Assembly: GCA_027559495.1 (NCBI GenBank)
Contig: JAMXSV010000028.1
Location: 2,232,001-2,296,000, forward strand
DNA length: 64,000 nucleotides
Reading direction: 5' to 3'
From: Aurifilum marmelostoma
Lineage: Eukaryota > Ascomycota > Sordariomycetes > Diaporthales > Cryphonectriaceae
Shown: piece by piece, positions 23,880 through 35,667 of the stretch
How positions within the stretch are numbered: the first letter of the stretch is position 1
How the letters are laid out: every line of letters starts with the position of its first letter
Notes under the pieces: model-generated
Told to the model about the DNA's origin: nothing
Databases searched by the model: none
What the model saw: only the letters and a program-made list of their open reading frames with translations
Program-made: the position numbers and the translations under genes

Positions 23880-25000
23880 ACACTCCCATTTCTCCCTTCT
23901 GCATGGAAAAAAAAAATGGGGTCCTGGAAGAGGCGACTTCGAGCAAATATCGAGCTCCCACAACTCGGAACGCTGTCGGTCCGCCAGAGAAGCTCGGCGA
24001 GAACCAGCCAGTATGACGACTCTCCCCATCATCTATACATGAGAATCACTGTAACAACACACCGAGCACAGGAAAGAAAAAAGAAGAAGAAAAAGGAAAA
24101 GGCGGGTTAGGAGCTACCCGGTTTTTAGCTCCTGGACATTTTGCATTGCGAGGAGCCTCCACGGAGAAGAATCCTTGGAAAATCTACGGCGTTTTCTCAC
24201 TGTTTTGAACAGGACGGCAAAAATTTGATTTTCCTCAAAGCATGGAGTTGGAAGGTTGGCGCTTTTTCTCTTTCTTTACCGTTTCCTTCGCGTCCAAGAA
24301 GGGAACATGCATGGCGTTGGATCAAGAGGGGGGGGAGCCCTTTGGTTGTTTTATTGCATTGCAAACACCGGGATAAGGTGGCTTTTTTTCTTCTTCTTTT
24401 TTTTCTTCTTGCACTTTCTACGGAAATACAGATGGCGTTGGAGGGCATGTAGTTGTCTCTCCCTCTCTTACACACTTGTGGCTGAGGTGTGGTGTGGATC
24501 TTGATGGAGGCCGGTGGTTATTCTCGCGGAGAAGGAGTGCGAATCGTGGACGATTGCGATAGATACCCCCTTTGAAGAGGAATAGGACAATGGAATATTC
24601 GAATACAAGTACAGGATGGATGTGGCTGGGAATGACATGTGGAAGGGGGGGGGGCGGGGGGGGTGTTCCCTGCCGTGGTCTCTCGGTACGGCATGCTTTG
24701 CGTGTGTCGTGGCAGTTGTCAGTAGTCGTCCAAACGAGACATTCCGGGGGGAGAGAGAATGCAGATGCGTGTCAATTGCTAAACTCCGGCATGCAGACAA
24801 GTCATCTCATCTACCAGACCTGCTTAACACCTCTCTCGTGTACCTGCTCATAATGTGTCCCCTTGACGCCTTTGCTGAAATACAATCGCAGATACCCTGG
24901 ACACTGAGACGGAAATCATAGCCAAACTCCTTGCCAGATCATGCTGGCTGATGACCACCAGGGGAATTAGAGAAAAGGAACACTTGGAAACCGATCCTCC
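23880..25000. other. Convergent 3' region
   Basis: About 1.1 kb between convergent genes, with A-rich, T-rich and G-rich tracts (for example 24644-24663). No gene is supportable. Confidence 0.5.
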
Positions 25001-26723
25001 TCAGGCTGCAGAAGCACTATCCGAGGCGGCAACAGCACCACCCGAGGGGCCATCACCAACACTCATGACGTCCTCGAGAACAGCGTTCGAGTCATCACCA
25101 GCACCAGCACCACCATCATCCTCACCCTCTACCTTGTCTGCCTCCTGTCCGGCAAGACCCCCGTCGGTAACAGCCGCGGCCGCCGCCTCGGCCTCTTCCT
25201 CCTCAGCGCGCCTCGCCTCCTCCCGCTCCTTCTTGATGCGGAACCACTGCGACGCGCGAGCACAATTCTTGCTCCACGCCGCCCGGCCGACGTCCTCCCA
25301 GTTGTCGGCGATCCAGTCCCGGACGCGGTCGACCACGAGCACGCCGTGCGCGTCGCGCAGCAGCGGGGTCTCGACGCCGTACTCCTCGAGGCCGTTCTCG
25401 CCGTCGACCACGAGCTGGACGAGGGCGCTCCGCAGCTCGCCCCGCCAGGTGCGCTCGATCACCTCGGCCGTCGCGCCGGAGCCCTCCTGAGGCGGGGGCA
25501 GGACGTGCGAGATGTCCTCGGGGATGGCCATGTTGTGCCTGATGAGCCTGTTCTTGACAAAGGCGCGCGCCTTCTCCCGGTCCCACGCGGCCAGCTGGCC
25601 CGTGTACCGCTCCTCGGCGCCGGGGAACGTCTCGAAGGCGAGGCGCCGGACTTGGTCGCGCACGGTGGCCTTGGTGCGCGTCTCGGGATGGGGCTCGACG
25701 AAGCGGCCCGTCGCGAGGCAGCGTGGGACAAAGTCCTCGACCCAGCGGGCAAAGACGGCGCGCTGGCGCATGCGTTCGCGGTCGCCGGGATTGAGCTTGC
25801 ATTTGGCCGCGGAACCATCCTCCGTGTCCTTGCTGCCGTCTGGGCCGTCAGAACCGTGCTCGTTGTCGGTCGGCTCGGGCCAGAGGGTGAACCAGCGGCA
25901 GCTCGCGGCGTACTCGAACATGTCGTCGACGCAGGGGAAGGGCGACGTCCACTGGCCAGCGTCATGCTCCAGGGCCAGGAAGTCAAGAACCTCGGCTGGG
26001 GTGTTGGTCAGGAAAACGCGCGCTTTCTTCCTGTTCTGGTTCTCGATCTCTTGGATTCGGATGTAGCAGGCCTCTTCATCGACAGTGAGGCCGAACGGTC
26101 GGAGGATGGAGCCCAGGATGATCCACAGGTCGCCATGGGCATGTTTGCTGTGGAGACACGGTTTTCAGCAAAGAGTAATAGGTGAAACACTGTTGACAAC
26201 GAAAAGCATATATGGTAAGAGACAGGGCAACGAGGGACTCGATCATCACTTACAAACAGCGCCACTCCAGCTCCTGGACGGTGGCACACAGGCGAATATC
26301 GACCTGAATATACCGAGTCTTGGTCTCGAGCTTGGGCTCCGACTCGCCATCGCACTCGTGCTCGTACGCCAACTGGCGTGCCATGGTAGGGCCACTGATG
26401 AGATGCTGGGGCCAGGGGATGGCGATGTTCTTGGCCATCCCCAGCTTCGCCTGCTCGGAGGTCCGGACAGCCCCGAGCGCTGCCTCCACCTTGGCCCAGA
26501 CGGCCGCCTTATCATCGCTGCAGGAGTCGTCCTCCTCGAGGCACACGAGAATGTCAATGTCGCCATGGCTGGCCTTCTCGGGGGCCTCGACGAGGGACCT
26601 GACGGCGGGGAAGAGAGGCCAGAGGGCAGCGAGGCAGGCGGTGAGAGCGGTCTCGTAGGCCTGAGGGATCATTCTTGGGGTGTAGAGGGCCTGAGGGCCT
26701 GAGGAGAAGGCTTTACCGCCCAT
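25001..26723 (-). CDS. Uncharacterised fungal protein with nucleotidyltransferase-like signature
   Basis: Exons 26723-26254 and 26147-25001 (GTAAGT donor, CCACAG acceptor) encode 538 residues. The N-terminal half has HGDIDILV near residue 54 and a later QVDIRL, spaced like the two-Asp and third-Asp motifs of the polymerase-beta nucleotidyltransferase fold. The usual GS before the Asp pair is replaced by SHG, so activity is uncertain. A conserved-looking block follows the splice junction (HAHGDLWIILGSILRPFGLT), then FLTNTPAEVLDFLAL. The C-terminal half is charged, with a WF-containing helical segment and a long Glu/Ala-rich and Gly/Asp-rich tail that is probably disordered. I recognise this as a fungal family without an established role; the transferase idea is inference from motif pattern. 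Confidence 0.82.
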
Positions 26724-28461
26724 GATGACGGCGCTGGACGAGGTATTTGATCGTAGGAGCGGAGTTGTAGAGGAAGGGGAGAAAAGAGAGGGGCTGATGT
26801 AGAAGAGGAGGCGGGGAGAGAGCGGCAAATACTAGGCCCTGGTGCTGGGTGAGAATTTGATCAATGTAGTGTCGTCTCTTCTGATGATGTCGTGAGTGGT
26901 TGTGATCTGAGGCCTCATGGCTTAGGCAGCCCTGGAGTCGTCGAATTTGTCCATTCCATACACTTGATGTCGTCTCTCAAGCCTCGTATCGAAGAAGGTT
27001 CGGATTGCTTGGTCCAGTCCCTGCATTGGGGGAGGCACACATTGTGCTTGATTAAGAATTCTAGTTGGGATTATCACGAGGTTCATAGACTGGAAATATG
27101 ATGGGAAGAGGAAGGGTTCTAGGGAGAGTGATCTGGGATTGTTTGCCCAGACCAGAAGTTGAGAAAAGAGAAGGAGGCATTCGCAAGCTCCGGGTGACTC
27201 ACCAACCCTACCCAGGGAGAGAATGTCACGCGGCCAGGGACCAAACAATGAAGCCTGCTCTCAATATGTCGAGGAATAAGAAGTCAGATATATGAGTCTT
27301 GGAAGAAGAACCTCATTCTTCCATGGCCAATTATATACATTTCCCCTGGTGGTGTGTCCTGGAAGCTTGGAGACTGCACTGTACTGTCATGTGAGGGGCT
27401 CCACTGCGGCATCCAGAGTGCTTGTGGTGGGAATGGCAAATGGGCTACTCAAAAAAGTAGACACTTAAAGATGTTTGTCTAATACAGATCTGCACCACAG
27501 TATCATTTAAAAGCATCGAGTCGATGACTATTCATAAGTTGCTCATTTCTTTGTTTTGTTGGCGAGGAAGAGAGAGATTAGCATTAAATTATCCACAAAA
27601 ACAGGCATATATGGGATTGTACTTGATTAATACAAGCAGTACTGAGAATAGTACAATTGATTTCATCATCAGCATCCCATAATATATACTCTGGGTCTGA
27701 CCTTATAAGAGCACATTGCTGAGCCTTTGAGTCAAAATCCAACAGGTTACCAGGAACGGTGGCTTCCTCTCTGACAAGATTCGAACAAGGCTGTTTGAAT
27801 AGCTCCACCACTGCCACAGCATTCTGTGCTGCACAATTGAAAAAGGAAGATCGAACCATCAGACTTGTCATGGTACCAATTCTCGCAACCTCTTGAATTC
27901 CGAGTACAGGATCGTGGACCATTTTATGACTACACCAGTTCCAAGTCAACAGCGCCTGTGCTGCACTGTGTGGTCACGGAGTTGTGGACCTCATGTGGTG
28001 GACTGTGATATGAAGCTCTCTGTTTCAGTCAAGGACATAGATAACTCAGCATAGCATGATCTTTTCCAGCACAGGATGTGATGCAAAGCACGCAGAATAA
28101 AAAATATAGAAGGTTAAAGACTCTTGTGATTGTATGCCTGCTCTCTGGAGGAATGCACCATGCCCTTTACTATCGATGCCGGGTCTGTATGATGTTATTT
28201 TTATTTTTTTTCAGAAATAGGGACTTTTTTTTGGGGCCAGGCATAGCCCCCCATCTGACCCAGCTTGATATTTGACAGCCTCAAGTATGTACTGGCTCGG
28301 CTGTCATCTCTGCTGAAGGAGCTGTCAAACTCGAACATGCCAGGGCTTGGCGTAAACTCTTCATGCCGACAGCCTGTCATCTTTCTGTAATTTCAATGTC
28401 CATCCGTTTGGACCCCTTGGTAGCCGTTGTGTCTTGCATCTTGGAACTCCACACGGCCCCC
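26724..28461. other. Intergenic region, partly AT-rich
   Basis: About 1.7 kb. The part from about 27450 to 28300 is noticeably richer in A/T than its surroundings. The longest frame there (27949-27584, minus) has no recognisable features. It could be decayed sequence; no repeat partner is visible in the window. Confidence 0.45.
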
Positions 28462-29290
28462 TTAGTTGCTGACGCTGTAGGGCTTCAGGTAGTCTGGGTT
28501 ATTTTCGATCTCCTCTTTGACCTGCCCAGAACAGTCAGCATTTGTCTCCTCGCCAGGCCGAGAGCTGATAAGATTGACTTACGATATCCAGACCACCCAC
28601 CAGCTCTCCATCGATCCACAGCTGTGGGTAGGTGGGCCAGTCTGCAAACTCCTTCAGGCCCTGCCGCACCTCATCGTCTGCCAGGATGTTGAAGAAGCCG
28701 TATTTGACCGAGTTCTCCCTGAGCATCGCCACCATCTGCCTCGAGAACCCGCACTGCGGCGCGCTCGGCGTGCCCTTCATGAACAGCATGACGGGGGCCG
28801 CCTTGACCAGCTCACCCAGGCGCTTGTTGAGGTCCTCCTTGGGCAGCTCCTCGTCCAGGGCGTTGCCGTCTCCTTCCCTCGCCGCTATGCCCGACGCGGT
28901 GCCGTTGGTGGCGCCGTTGGTCGGTGCCGCCGCCGCCGCCGCCGCGTTGGGCTTGCCGGCCCAGCTCTCGATCGCGTTCCTGACCTTGACGGCGCTGCTC
29001 CCGCTGACCGTCTCGAGCACCTTGCCCTCTCTCGATATGACGAGGAAGGGCACCGCTGTGACGTCGTACTTCTCGCTGATGTCGGACAGCTCCTCGGCGT
29101 TCAGGGACACCCAGGTGGTGTGGCCGTCGGCGGGGTACTCGGCGGCGAGGGTCTTGAGGACGGTGGCCATCTGGGCGCAGGGGGCAGCCCAGGGCGCGTG
29201 GAACGAGATGACGAGGAGGGTTGTCGGAGGGAGGGAGGCCTGGAGGGCATTCCAGTCGGCGTAGGAGGTGATCTCCCTGATGGTTGCCAT
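28462..29290 (-). CDS. grx4: Monothiol glutaredoxin Grx4 (Grx3/4 type)
   Basis: Cytosolic/nuclear glutaredoxin that binds a glutathione-coordinated Fe-S cluster and serves iron trafficking and iron-responsive regulation. Exons 29290-28583 and 28521-28462 (GTAAGT donor, GGGCAG acceptor) encode 255 residues. A thioredoxin-like domain comes first (about 1-105) with WAAPC in place of WCGPC, as in Grx3/4 proteins that keep one Cys. An Ala-rich linker encoded by GCC repeats follows, then the glutaredoxin domain (about 150-255) with the CGFS cluster-binding motif at residue 180, a WPTYPQLWIDGELVGG block and the ending EEIENNPDYLKPY. The 20-codon second exon completes the last helix. It is divergent from the CYSTM gene. 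Confidence 0.96.
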
Positions 29291-30619
29291 GTTGTTGACG
29301 ACTGGCTGACGAGATGAGGATTGTTCTGGGCGGTTCAGGGAGATATAGAGGGGCAGGAGGTGGAGATGGAGATGCGCGACGACGAGGTTGGGTGACAAGA
29401 TTTCCACCCGAGGGTTCTCGAGAATGACGTGTTGTGTGTGGTTGTCTCGGCTGTGGCTCTTGAAGTGTAACTTAGTTTCTCTTTCTCTCTCTCTCTCTCT
29501 TGGTGATTAATCAACAAATTGCCCAGCGTGGTTGGTCCGTAAAGATTTAAAGAGCATGTAGGTATGGCGAGCTCCGATTCAGGTCTAGAGTGGCAGCAGT
29601 TGATTGAGAAAAAGTGACCCCGCTGTCAGAACCCCTGTGCATCGCTAAGACAATTTGCTGATTGGTGGTGGCCCTTGCGTCATGGCTTTGTCCACCCTGT
29701 GTGTTGCAAGGCCCCTCCTCGCCCCCCCTCTCCCTCCTCCTACTCTTTGACTACTTTAACTTACTGTACCACCAACCTGTGCAAGAACAGACTGTCGGTC
29801 TGCAAGCAAATCAAGAGTTGAACACCATTTCTTCTGTTTGCTTGACATCTTGAGTCGCATATCCATTCCAATCGAGTTCCCCCAGCCTCGCAGCAAGATG
29901 GCAGACAAAGTACTGGCAAGGCTAGTCATGCTCCCTGGCCCTACATCGGGCTGTTAGGGTTTGGTGGCTGGCCTACCACTGCAGGATGACGGCTCATTTT
30001 CCACGGACTCCAGCACCCAAAAAAAAACCAAAAAAACCTTGACTTGGATCCCAAAGGACCAGACCTTGAAGGGCACTGCTCATCCTGTGGCTGTCGCCAC
30101 CTCCTCATTTATGAGTGTGTGTCTGACCTTGGGGACACCATCTTCTAGCAGGCGTACGCAGCTCCAGGGGCCGATTTGCGGCATGTCAGGACGACACTTG
30201 AGGCGCTGGAGGGGCCGCGTCGTAGTGGGCTGTGCCAGCAAGTTGTTCGCCCCATGCTGCCAAAGTTTCCAGCCAATGACAGTGCGATCGCATCGGTCCC
30301 TGACCTGACGGGCCAATCGTTTCGGGCGCGCGCGACTACGGAGGGCAGACAGGTTGCAGTGCTACCGCATTCGACATGGGTCGCTCGACACTGCCGCAAC
30401 CGATCGCCTGGGAACTTGCTGCAGTAGCTCGGCGCTCCCCCGAGCAGAGCGGGGCCTGGACCTTCATCATTGACTCTCGCTCTTACTGTTTACATGGAAC
30501 TACTGCTGGCTCGGCCGACGAGGCTTGCCGCTGGTGGGCATACAGGCGCTGGGTAGCTCTTCAGCTAGCGCTCGCATGGGGCCTGAAGGACGAAACTTTC
30601 AGGTCGACGGTCTGGCCGT

Positions 30620-30638
30620 GGGGGGGGGGGGGGGGGGG
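30620..30638. repeat. G19 homopolymer
   Basis: Nineteen consecutive G residues, the longest homopolymer G run in the window. Its exact length is unlikely to be reliable. Confidence 0.9.
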
Positions 30639-31390
30639 CCATCTGCAGATAAGCACCAGGGCGGGTTGTTGGAGGGAGAGGGGAGAGTGGGTGTGTGGAG
30701 GAGTAGGACCTCGACACTCTCCAACGTATCCCAACCCTCGCACCAGACGGTCGCAGCAGGTGGCGTTGCGCTTCCCTGGACATGGTGGCCATACAGAGAC
30801 AGCCTCTCTGGTGGCTCTTGGAACTCGGAGGGCCGCCACCCCTCAAGATGTGTCTGCGACCGCACGGTTGGCTATAACGAGTTTCCTGTTCAGTGGTGGT
30901 GGTGCAGACGACTTTTTGCTCGTTGGGACCACTGAAACAACACCGGGGGCGCCAAATATGCAAGACGCCAACCCTAAACGTTCATGCTATGGAGAAGAAG
31001 GAAGCGGAAGTAGCCGGCCACAGGACCTGGAAGACTCCCTGGCAGCCTGGGCAAGCTGGGCTAAACTACATGGCTACTATAACGTACCACTACTGTTGGG
31101 CCGCGCCCCGTGCAGCAGCACAGCCCATGTGTGTTACCCCCGGTCCCGCTTCTTTTCTTCCGCCATGGAGACTCGTCATTTGACTCTTCTTCTTGGCTCC
31201 GACACGCGGATCCCGGGCGAGCTTGCCAGGCTTGCTTGCCTCCAAGCCAGGGAAGCCAAGGCGCTTGCTTAAAACCCGTCCTCGCCTCTCTCGCCCTCTC
31301 TTTGGATGTTTCTCGACTTCTTGGCCCTGGCTCTCCCCGACAACCTCGTTCAACCCTATTCAGCGCCAAGTTCTCACTAAACCACCATCT

Positions 31391-31398
31391 TATATAAT
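31391..31398 (+). promoter_or_regulatory. TATA-like element upstream of the CYSTM gene
   Basis: TATATAAT 76 bp before the ATG at 31474, followed by a CT-rich leader, which fits a strong inducible fungal promoter. Positional inference only. Confidence 0.45.
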
Positions 31399-31473
31399 TA
31401 TTTCTCTCTCTATATACGCATATACTCGTCCTTGTTGCGAATCCGATCGACTTGAGCACTGCTTGGCCATACC

Positions 31474-31844
31474 ATGTCTGCCCGCGATTATTACCAGCAG
31501 GGCCCTCCTCAGGGCGGTTATCAACAGGGAGGCTACCCACAAGGCGGCTACAACCAAGGAGGCTATCCCCAGTATCCTCAACAGGTCAGTTGCTGGTGGT
31601 CAAAAAACATCCCAGAACTCTTGCGCAGGACTAACAATGGCTTCACAGTCTTATGGCGGCGGACCACCAGGCGGCCCAGGAGGACCCGGCGGATATTACC
31701 AGCAGCCTCAACAGATGCAGTACCAACAACAACCCCCCTCCCGGAAGACAAGGCAACAAAGGATGTCTCGAGGCGATGTGCGCCGCTTGTTTATGCTGCG
31801 CGCTCTGTGAGGAGGGAATGTGCTGCCTAGATATGTGCTGCTGA
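31474..31844 (+). CDS. Small Cys-rich transmembrane (CYSTM) protein, interrupted by a +1 frameshift
   Basis: CYSTM proteins are short, tail-anchored membrane proteins often linked to stress tolerance. Exon 1 is 31474-31584, the intron 31585-31648 (GTCAGT donor, CTAAC branch site, CACAG acceptor), and exon 2 ends at 31844. The N-terminus has repeated Gln/Gly/Tyr units (QGGYxQGGY) and a Gly/Pro block, low in complexity and prion-like. The C-terminal CYSTM module (KGCLEAMCAACLCCALCEEG then MCCLDMCC) is in a different frame. The switch is at a C6 run (31733-31738): with five C residues the protein would be a normal 101 residues. As given, the frame ends at 31810 with an unrelated tail and no membrane module. 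A sequencing indel is most likely. Confidence 0.85.
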
Positions 31845-32789
31845 TCCGGTCACGTCGCGATACGAGACTTGCTGCACACATTGGAACAACATATCTCAAC
31901 GCTGGATGACCCCTCTGCGACAGACGGCACCCTGACGGCATTTTCTGATGCCCAGTGGTTTTATAGAGACATCGAAGCTCATCTCTTACGAGCCCGTTGT
32001 CAAGCCTCTGTGGATGGGTACAAATTTCTTTGGAAGTTCGTCGGAGCGACGAGGCTTGGGACGAGAGCTCGATGCTCCAGCCTGCCTACGAAGCAGGATC
32101 ATGAATTGTATGGTATTTTGGGTAATCTGGATTGGTATTTTGAATAATCTAAATAGACACGGCATGGACCCTGTTTGCTAATGACCTTGGGTTCGCACCG
32201 CTGCGCCAACTTAATCTTGCTGCTATAGCTGTGATCCAATCGCTGTCTGGCCTGTATCGATCGTGAAGTGTGCTCCCCAAGTTTGTCACTGGGAAAATCT
32301 AGAAATGTCAAGAGATAGACCAAAGCACAGCGAGTACAATTGTATGGGTATGTATGCGAATACGCAGAAACGGCCCAAGACTTCCCGAGCGCTGAGAGAA
32401 TACGATGTGCCGGGGTCGGCTGCTGGCTCTGACATAAAACATGACCTCACACTGCGGCCCAGCGCCTGTGCTATGAGGTCCGACCCCTGTAACTCCTTTC
32501 CCTGGTGGGGCCCCCGCCCTGTGACTGGGCAGCAAGCACTAATAAGCTGCTGCCACCATCGGGCCAGGGCCAATTCAAACAACCAACCTTGGGGAGCAGC
32601 TCCTGTCTTCATCACGGTTGACGACCTGCTCAGCCCCCTTTCGAACACAGCGTACTCCGTTATCGTCCGCTCCATCCGACGAGCCTTTCAGTTCTTTAGC
32701 AGCCGTCTCCTCCATACGCATCTCAGAACAACGCTGGGCAGCAAATCCTCGACTCAACTGATGCCCTACACTCCTTAGAACAGACAACC
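31845..32789. other. Intergenic region between the CYSTM gene and abp1
   Basis: About 950 bp holding a 3'UTR and the abp1 promoter. No gene supportable. Confidence 0.5.
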
Positions 32790-35292
32790 ATGGCATCGCT
32801 AAACCTGTCCACCAACGGACCCTCCATCAAGAGCTCCTACGAGGGAGTCGTCCACCGCGACCTCCGCAAGTCCGACTCACCAACCTACGGGCAATGGGCT
32901 CTCTTCACGGTCCAGGCACCTCTGATGAACGCTTTCCAGAGCGGAGGTGCACAGGAGAGCGTCCTCAAGGTCGAGACCAAGGGAGGTGAGCATCAACGGT
33001 CCTCCAGGCCCCGTGGCGTCGTCGTCATGCTGACAAGCAGTCTGCTCCAGAGGGCGAGCTCGCCGACCTGATCGAGGACTTCAACGAGGGTCGCATCCAG
33101 TTCGCATTTGTCAAAGTTAGAGACCCCAACTCCGCCCTCCCGAAGAACGTCCTCATTGCCTGGTGCGGGGGTGGTGTCCCCGAGCGCACCAAGGGTTACT
33201 TCACAAGTCACACAGCAGCTGTGGCCAAGGTCCTCCACGGCTACCACGTTCAGATCACCGCCAGATCCGACATCGACCTCGAGCCAGCAACCATCATACA
33301 AAAGGTCTCAGATGCCTCGGGGGCCAAGTATACTGCTGGCGGCTCGGCGCCCATGCCCGCCGCCGCACCTGCGCCTCCTGTGGCCAAGAAGCCTGTCTTC
33401 ACCCCCACCGCATCGAGGGGCGGAAGCACCTTCAACCCCCTGGTCGCCGCGCGGAACCGAAAGGACGAGAATGTGGACGCAGATGGATGGGGCGCCGATG
33501 CGCCACCGGTGACCCGGACGCAGATTGAGAAGGTCGAGCCGGCCTACAAGCCTACCAAGGTGAACATTGCGGAGCTGGCCAAGAACCAGGAGCCGTCCAG
33601 GTTCAACGGTTCCGCCAGACAGGATGACACCCCGAGCAATGTTGTCAAGGGCGGCTACCAGCCAGTAGGCAAGGTGGACATTGCAGCCCTGCGGGCAGCT
33701 GCGAAGGACCAGGAGGACCTCAGACCGACGCCAGTCAAGGGCTCTTACGAGCCTGTGGGCAAGGTCGATATTGCGGCCATTCGAGCCAGAGCACAGAAGC
33801 CTGCCGAAGCTGCGCAGGAGGAGGAGGAGGCACCACGCCCCTCGCTTGCTGAGAGGAGCTCGGCTTTCAACCAGCCTGCGCAGTCGGAGCGCCTGACGTC
33901 TCTGCCGAAGCCCAAGGTTGCCAACAAGTTCGGAGCAGCAAGTACATTCACTGGCACCAAGGCCCCAACCCCTGGTGGACTTGGATTCGGTGCGCCCACT
34001 ACTCCATCTGCTGCCCCTGTTGGCGCCGCCAGCCGTACGTTTGCAGACCAGGGAGGAAAGACTCCTGCTCAGCTGTGGGCGGAGAAGAAGGCGAGAGAGA
34101 GGGGTGCATCGGGCTCAGGCTCGAGCATCCAGCCTCCTGTGGCTTCTCCAGTGACTGCTCAAAAGAGCGGCAGCGAGTGGAAGAGCGGCTACTCGGGCAA
34201 GAGCTGGGCTCCTGTTCAGACAGGCGAGTACGGTCGAGGCATTACAGGCCAAAAGACCGGCGACAATGAAGAGGCCGCCGGTGAAGAGCAGCCATCGTCG
34301 CCATCCGGCGGCGTTTCTGCGCTGAGAGACCGTTTCAAGGCGGCCCCTCCCATGGGTGGAGCCGCGCCGGCGATTCCAAGGGCGGCTACCGGTGCCAGCG
34401 ACGACGCTCCTCCCCCACCACCTCCCGCCGACTCCAGCCGCCCGACGGGTGGGTTTGCATTGCCAGGCTTGCCGTCCCGCCCCGCTGCCGAGAACCAGGA
34501 GGAGCAGGAAGAGGAGCTGGAGCCAGAGCGCGATGCCTCCCCCATCCGAGTTGCCGTTCCAGTCCCGCGCGTCCCTGAGCCTGAGATCGAACCTGCTCCC
34601 CAACAACTCCCTGAGCGCCCTGTCCCAGTGCCTGAAGATATTCCTGCGGAGGACGAGCTGCCTGAGGAGCAGGAAACCCATGACCTCGCACGAGGTGCTG
34701 CGACCGCAGTGGCAGAAGAGTCCTTTGGCCACGAGCAGGTGCAGGAGAGCCAGGCTGCTGCTTCTGGTGGGCATCGGGCTGTGATCGAGTATGACTACGA
34801 GAAGGCAGAGGACAACGAGATCGAGCTCAAGGAAGGCGAGTACGTCACGAACATCGAGATGGTCGACGACGATTGGTGGATGGGCACAAACTCGCAGGGA
34901 GAGAGTGGCCTCTTCCCCAGCAACTATGTGACCCTGGTGCAAGACGACGGCGCAGGTGCTGCTCAGGCTGCTGTGCCCCCTCCACCTCCCCCCGCCGCCG
35001 CCGAGCCAGAGCCCGAGCCCCAGCCAGCTGCAACTGGTGGTGCGACCGCAACTGCACTATTCGATTACGAAGCCGCTGAGGACAATGGTAAGCCTAAACG
35101 CCTTCTTTCTTTTTTTCTTTTCTTTTTCAGGCTTCTGTTTTGATCATCTGACTGACGAATTATACAGAGCTCGGCTTTGCGGAAGGCGACAAGATCACCA
35201 ACCTCGAGTTCCCAGATGAGGACTGGTGGTTTGGTCATCACGGTGGGCAGTCTGGCCTCTTCCCAGCCAACTATGTCCAGTTGGATGCTTGA
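32790..35292 (+). CDS. abp1: Actin-binding protein Abp1 (ADF-H and two SH3 domains)
   Basis: Cortical actin-patch protein that binds F-actin, activates Arp2/3 and recruits endocytic kinases and amphiphysin partners through SH3 domains. Exons 32790-32985, 33051-35087 and 35168-35292 give 785 residues. An ADF-homology domain spans about 1-140 (YGQWALFTVQ, VKVRDPNS, PKNVLIAWCGGGVPERTKGYF). A long disordered Pro/Ala/Glu-rich middle holds three copies of a motif around Y-x-P-x-GKV(D/N)IA between about 165 and 250. Two SH3 domains follow (about 637-690 and 733-785), each with ALYDY-like, DDWW and GLFPxNYV signatures. The second SH3 is split by the last intron (GTAAGC donor, ATACAG acceptor). Intron 1 has a GTGAGC donor and CTCCAG acceptor. 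Two adjacent SH3 domains, where yeast Abp1 has one, is a variation for this family. Confidence 0.94.
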
Positions 35293-35667
35293 GATGTGCG
35301 TGGCGTGGTGTACAGAACGACCGACGCTGCCGTCTTGACCTATCTCCAAAAGTGACCTTGACATTGAAATTCAAATAAATATCATACACTACACTCTTGC
35401 CTTGTTTTGTTCTCTCCCTTGCGTGTCCTCTTGCAGAAGCCCGGAATTTCTTGCTGTGACCACTTTTGACGCGTAAACTATGCCCTTTATCCACGAACAA
35501 AATTCCTGTACTCCTGCTCTGGTGCCTTTTTGTATATCCGCTATAGGCCCCTCAATTTTGTTTTTTTTTTTTCAGAAAAGATGCTTGAAATATATCATAC
35601 CCAAATCCCAAAAATGCTACGCTCTTGTCGTTCACCATGCCCAAGTCGAATAACTTGGTCTACACGC
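35293..35667. other. Convergent 3' region after abp1
   Basis: About 375 bp between convergent genes; includes a T11 run near 35561. Nothing else seen. Confidence 0.5.

Larger units (their letters stand above)
29291..31473. other. Divergent intergenic region between grx4 and the CYSTM gene
   Basis: About 2.2 kb. It includes CT repeats in the probable grx4 leader (around 29480-29500) and a G19 run. A 298-codon plus-strand frame (30376-31272) crosses the G19 run and has no recognisable feature, so I do not call it a gene. Confidence 0.5.

Noticed and set aside
25203..25802. Arg/Pro/Ala-rich minus-strand frame
   Set aside because: Shadow of the nucleotidyltransferase-like gene's second exon.
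27584..27949. 121-codon minus-strand frame in the AT-rich patch
   Set aside because: No recognisable domain, atypical composition and no flanking exons.
30376..31272. 298-codon plus-strand open frame upstream of the CYSTM gene
   Set aside because: Reads through a G19 run whose length is unreliable; no recognisable domain and no neighbouring exons.
32175..32225. tRNA A-box-like GGCGCAGCGG on the minus strand
   Set aside because: No anticodon arm or B box follows at the right distance, so no tRNA can be folded.
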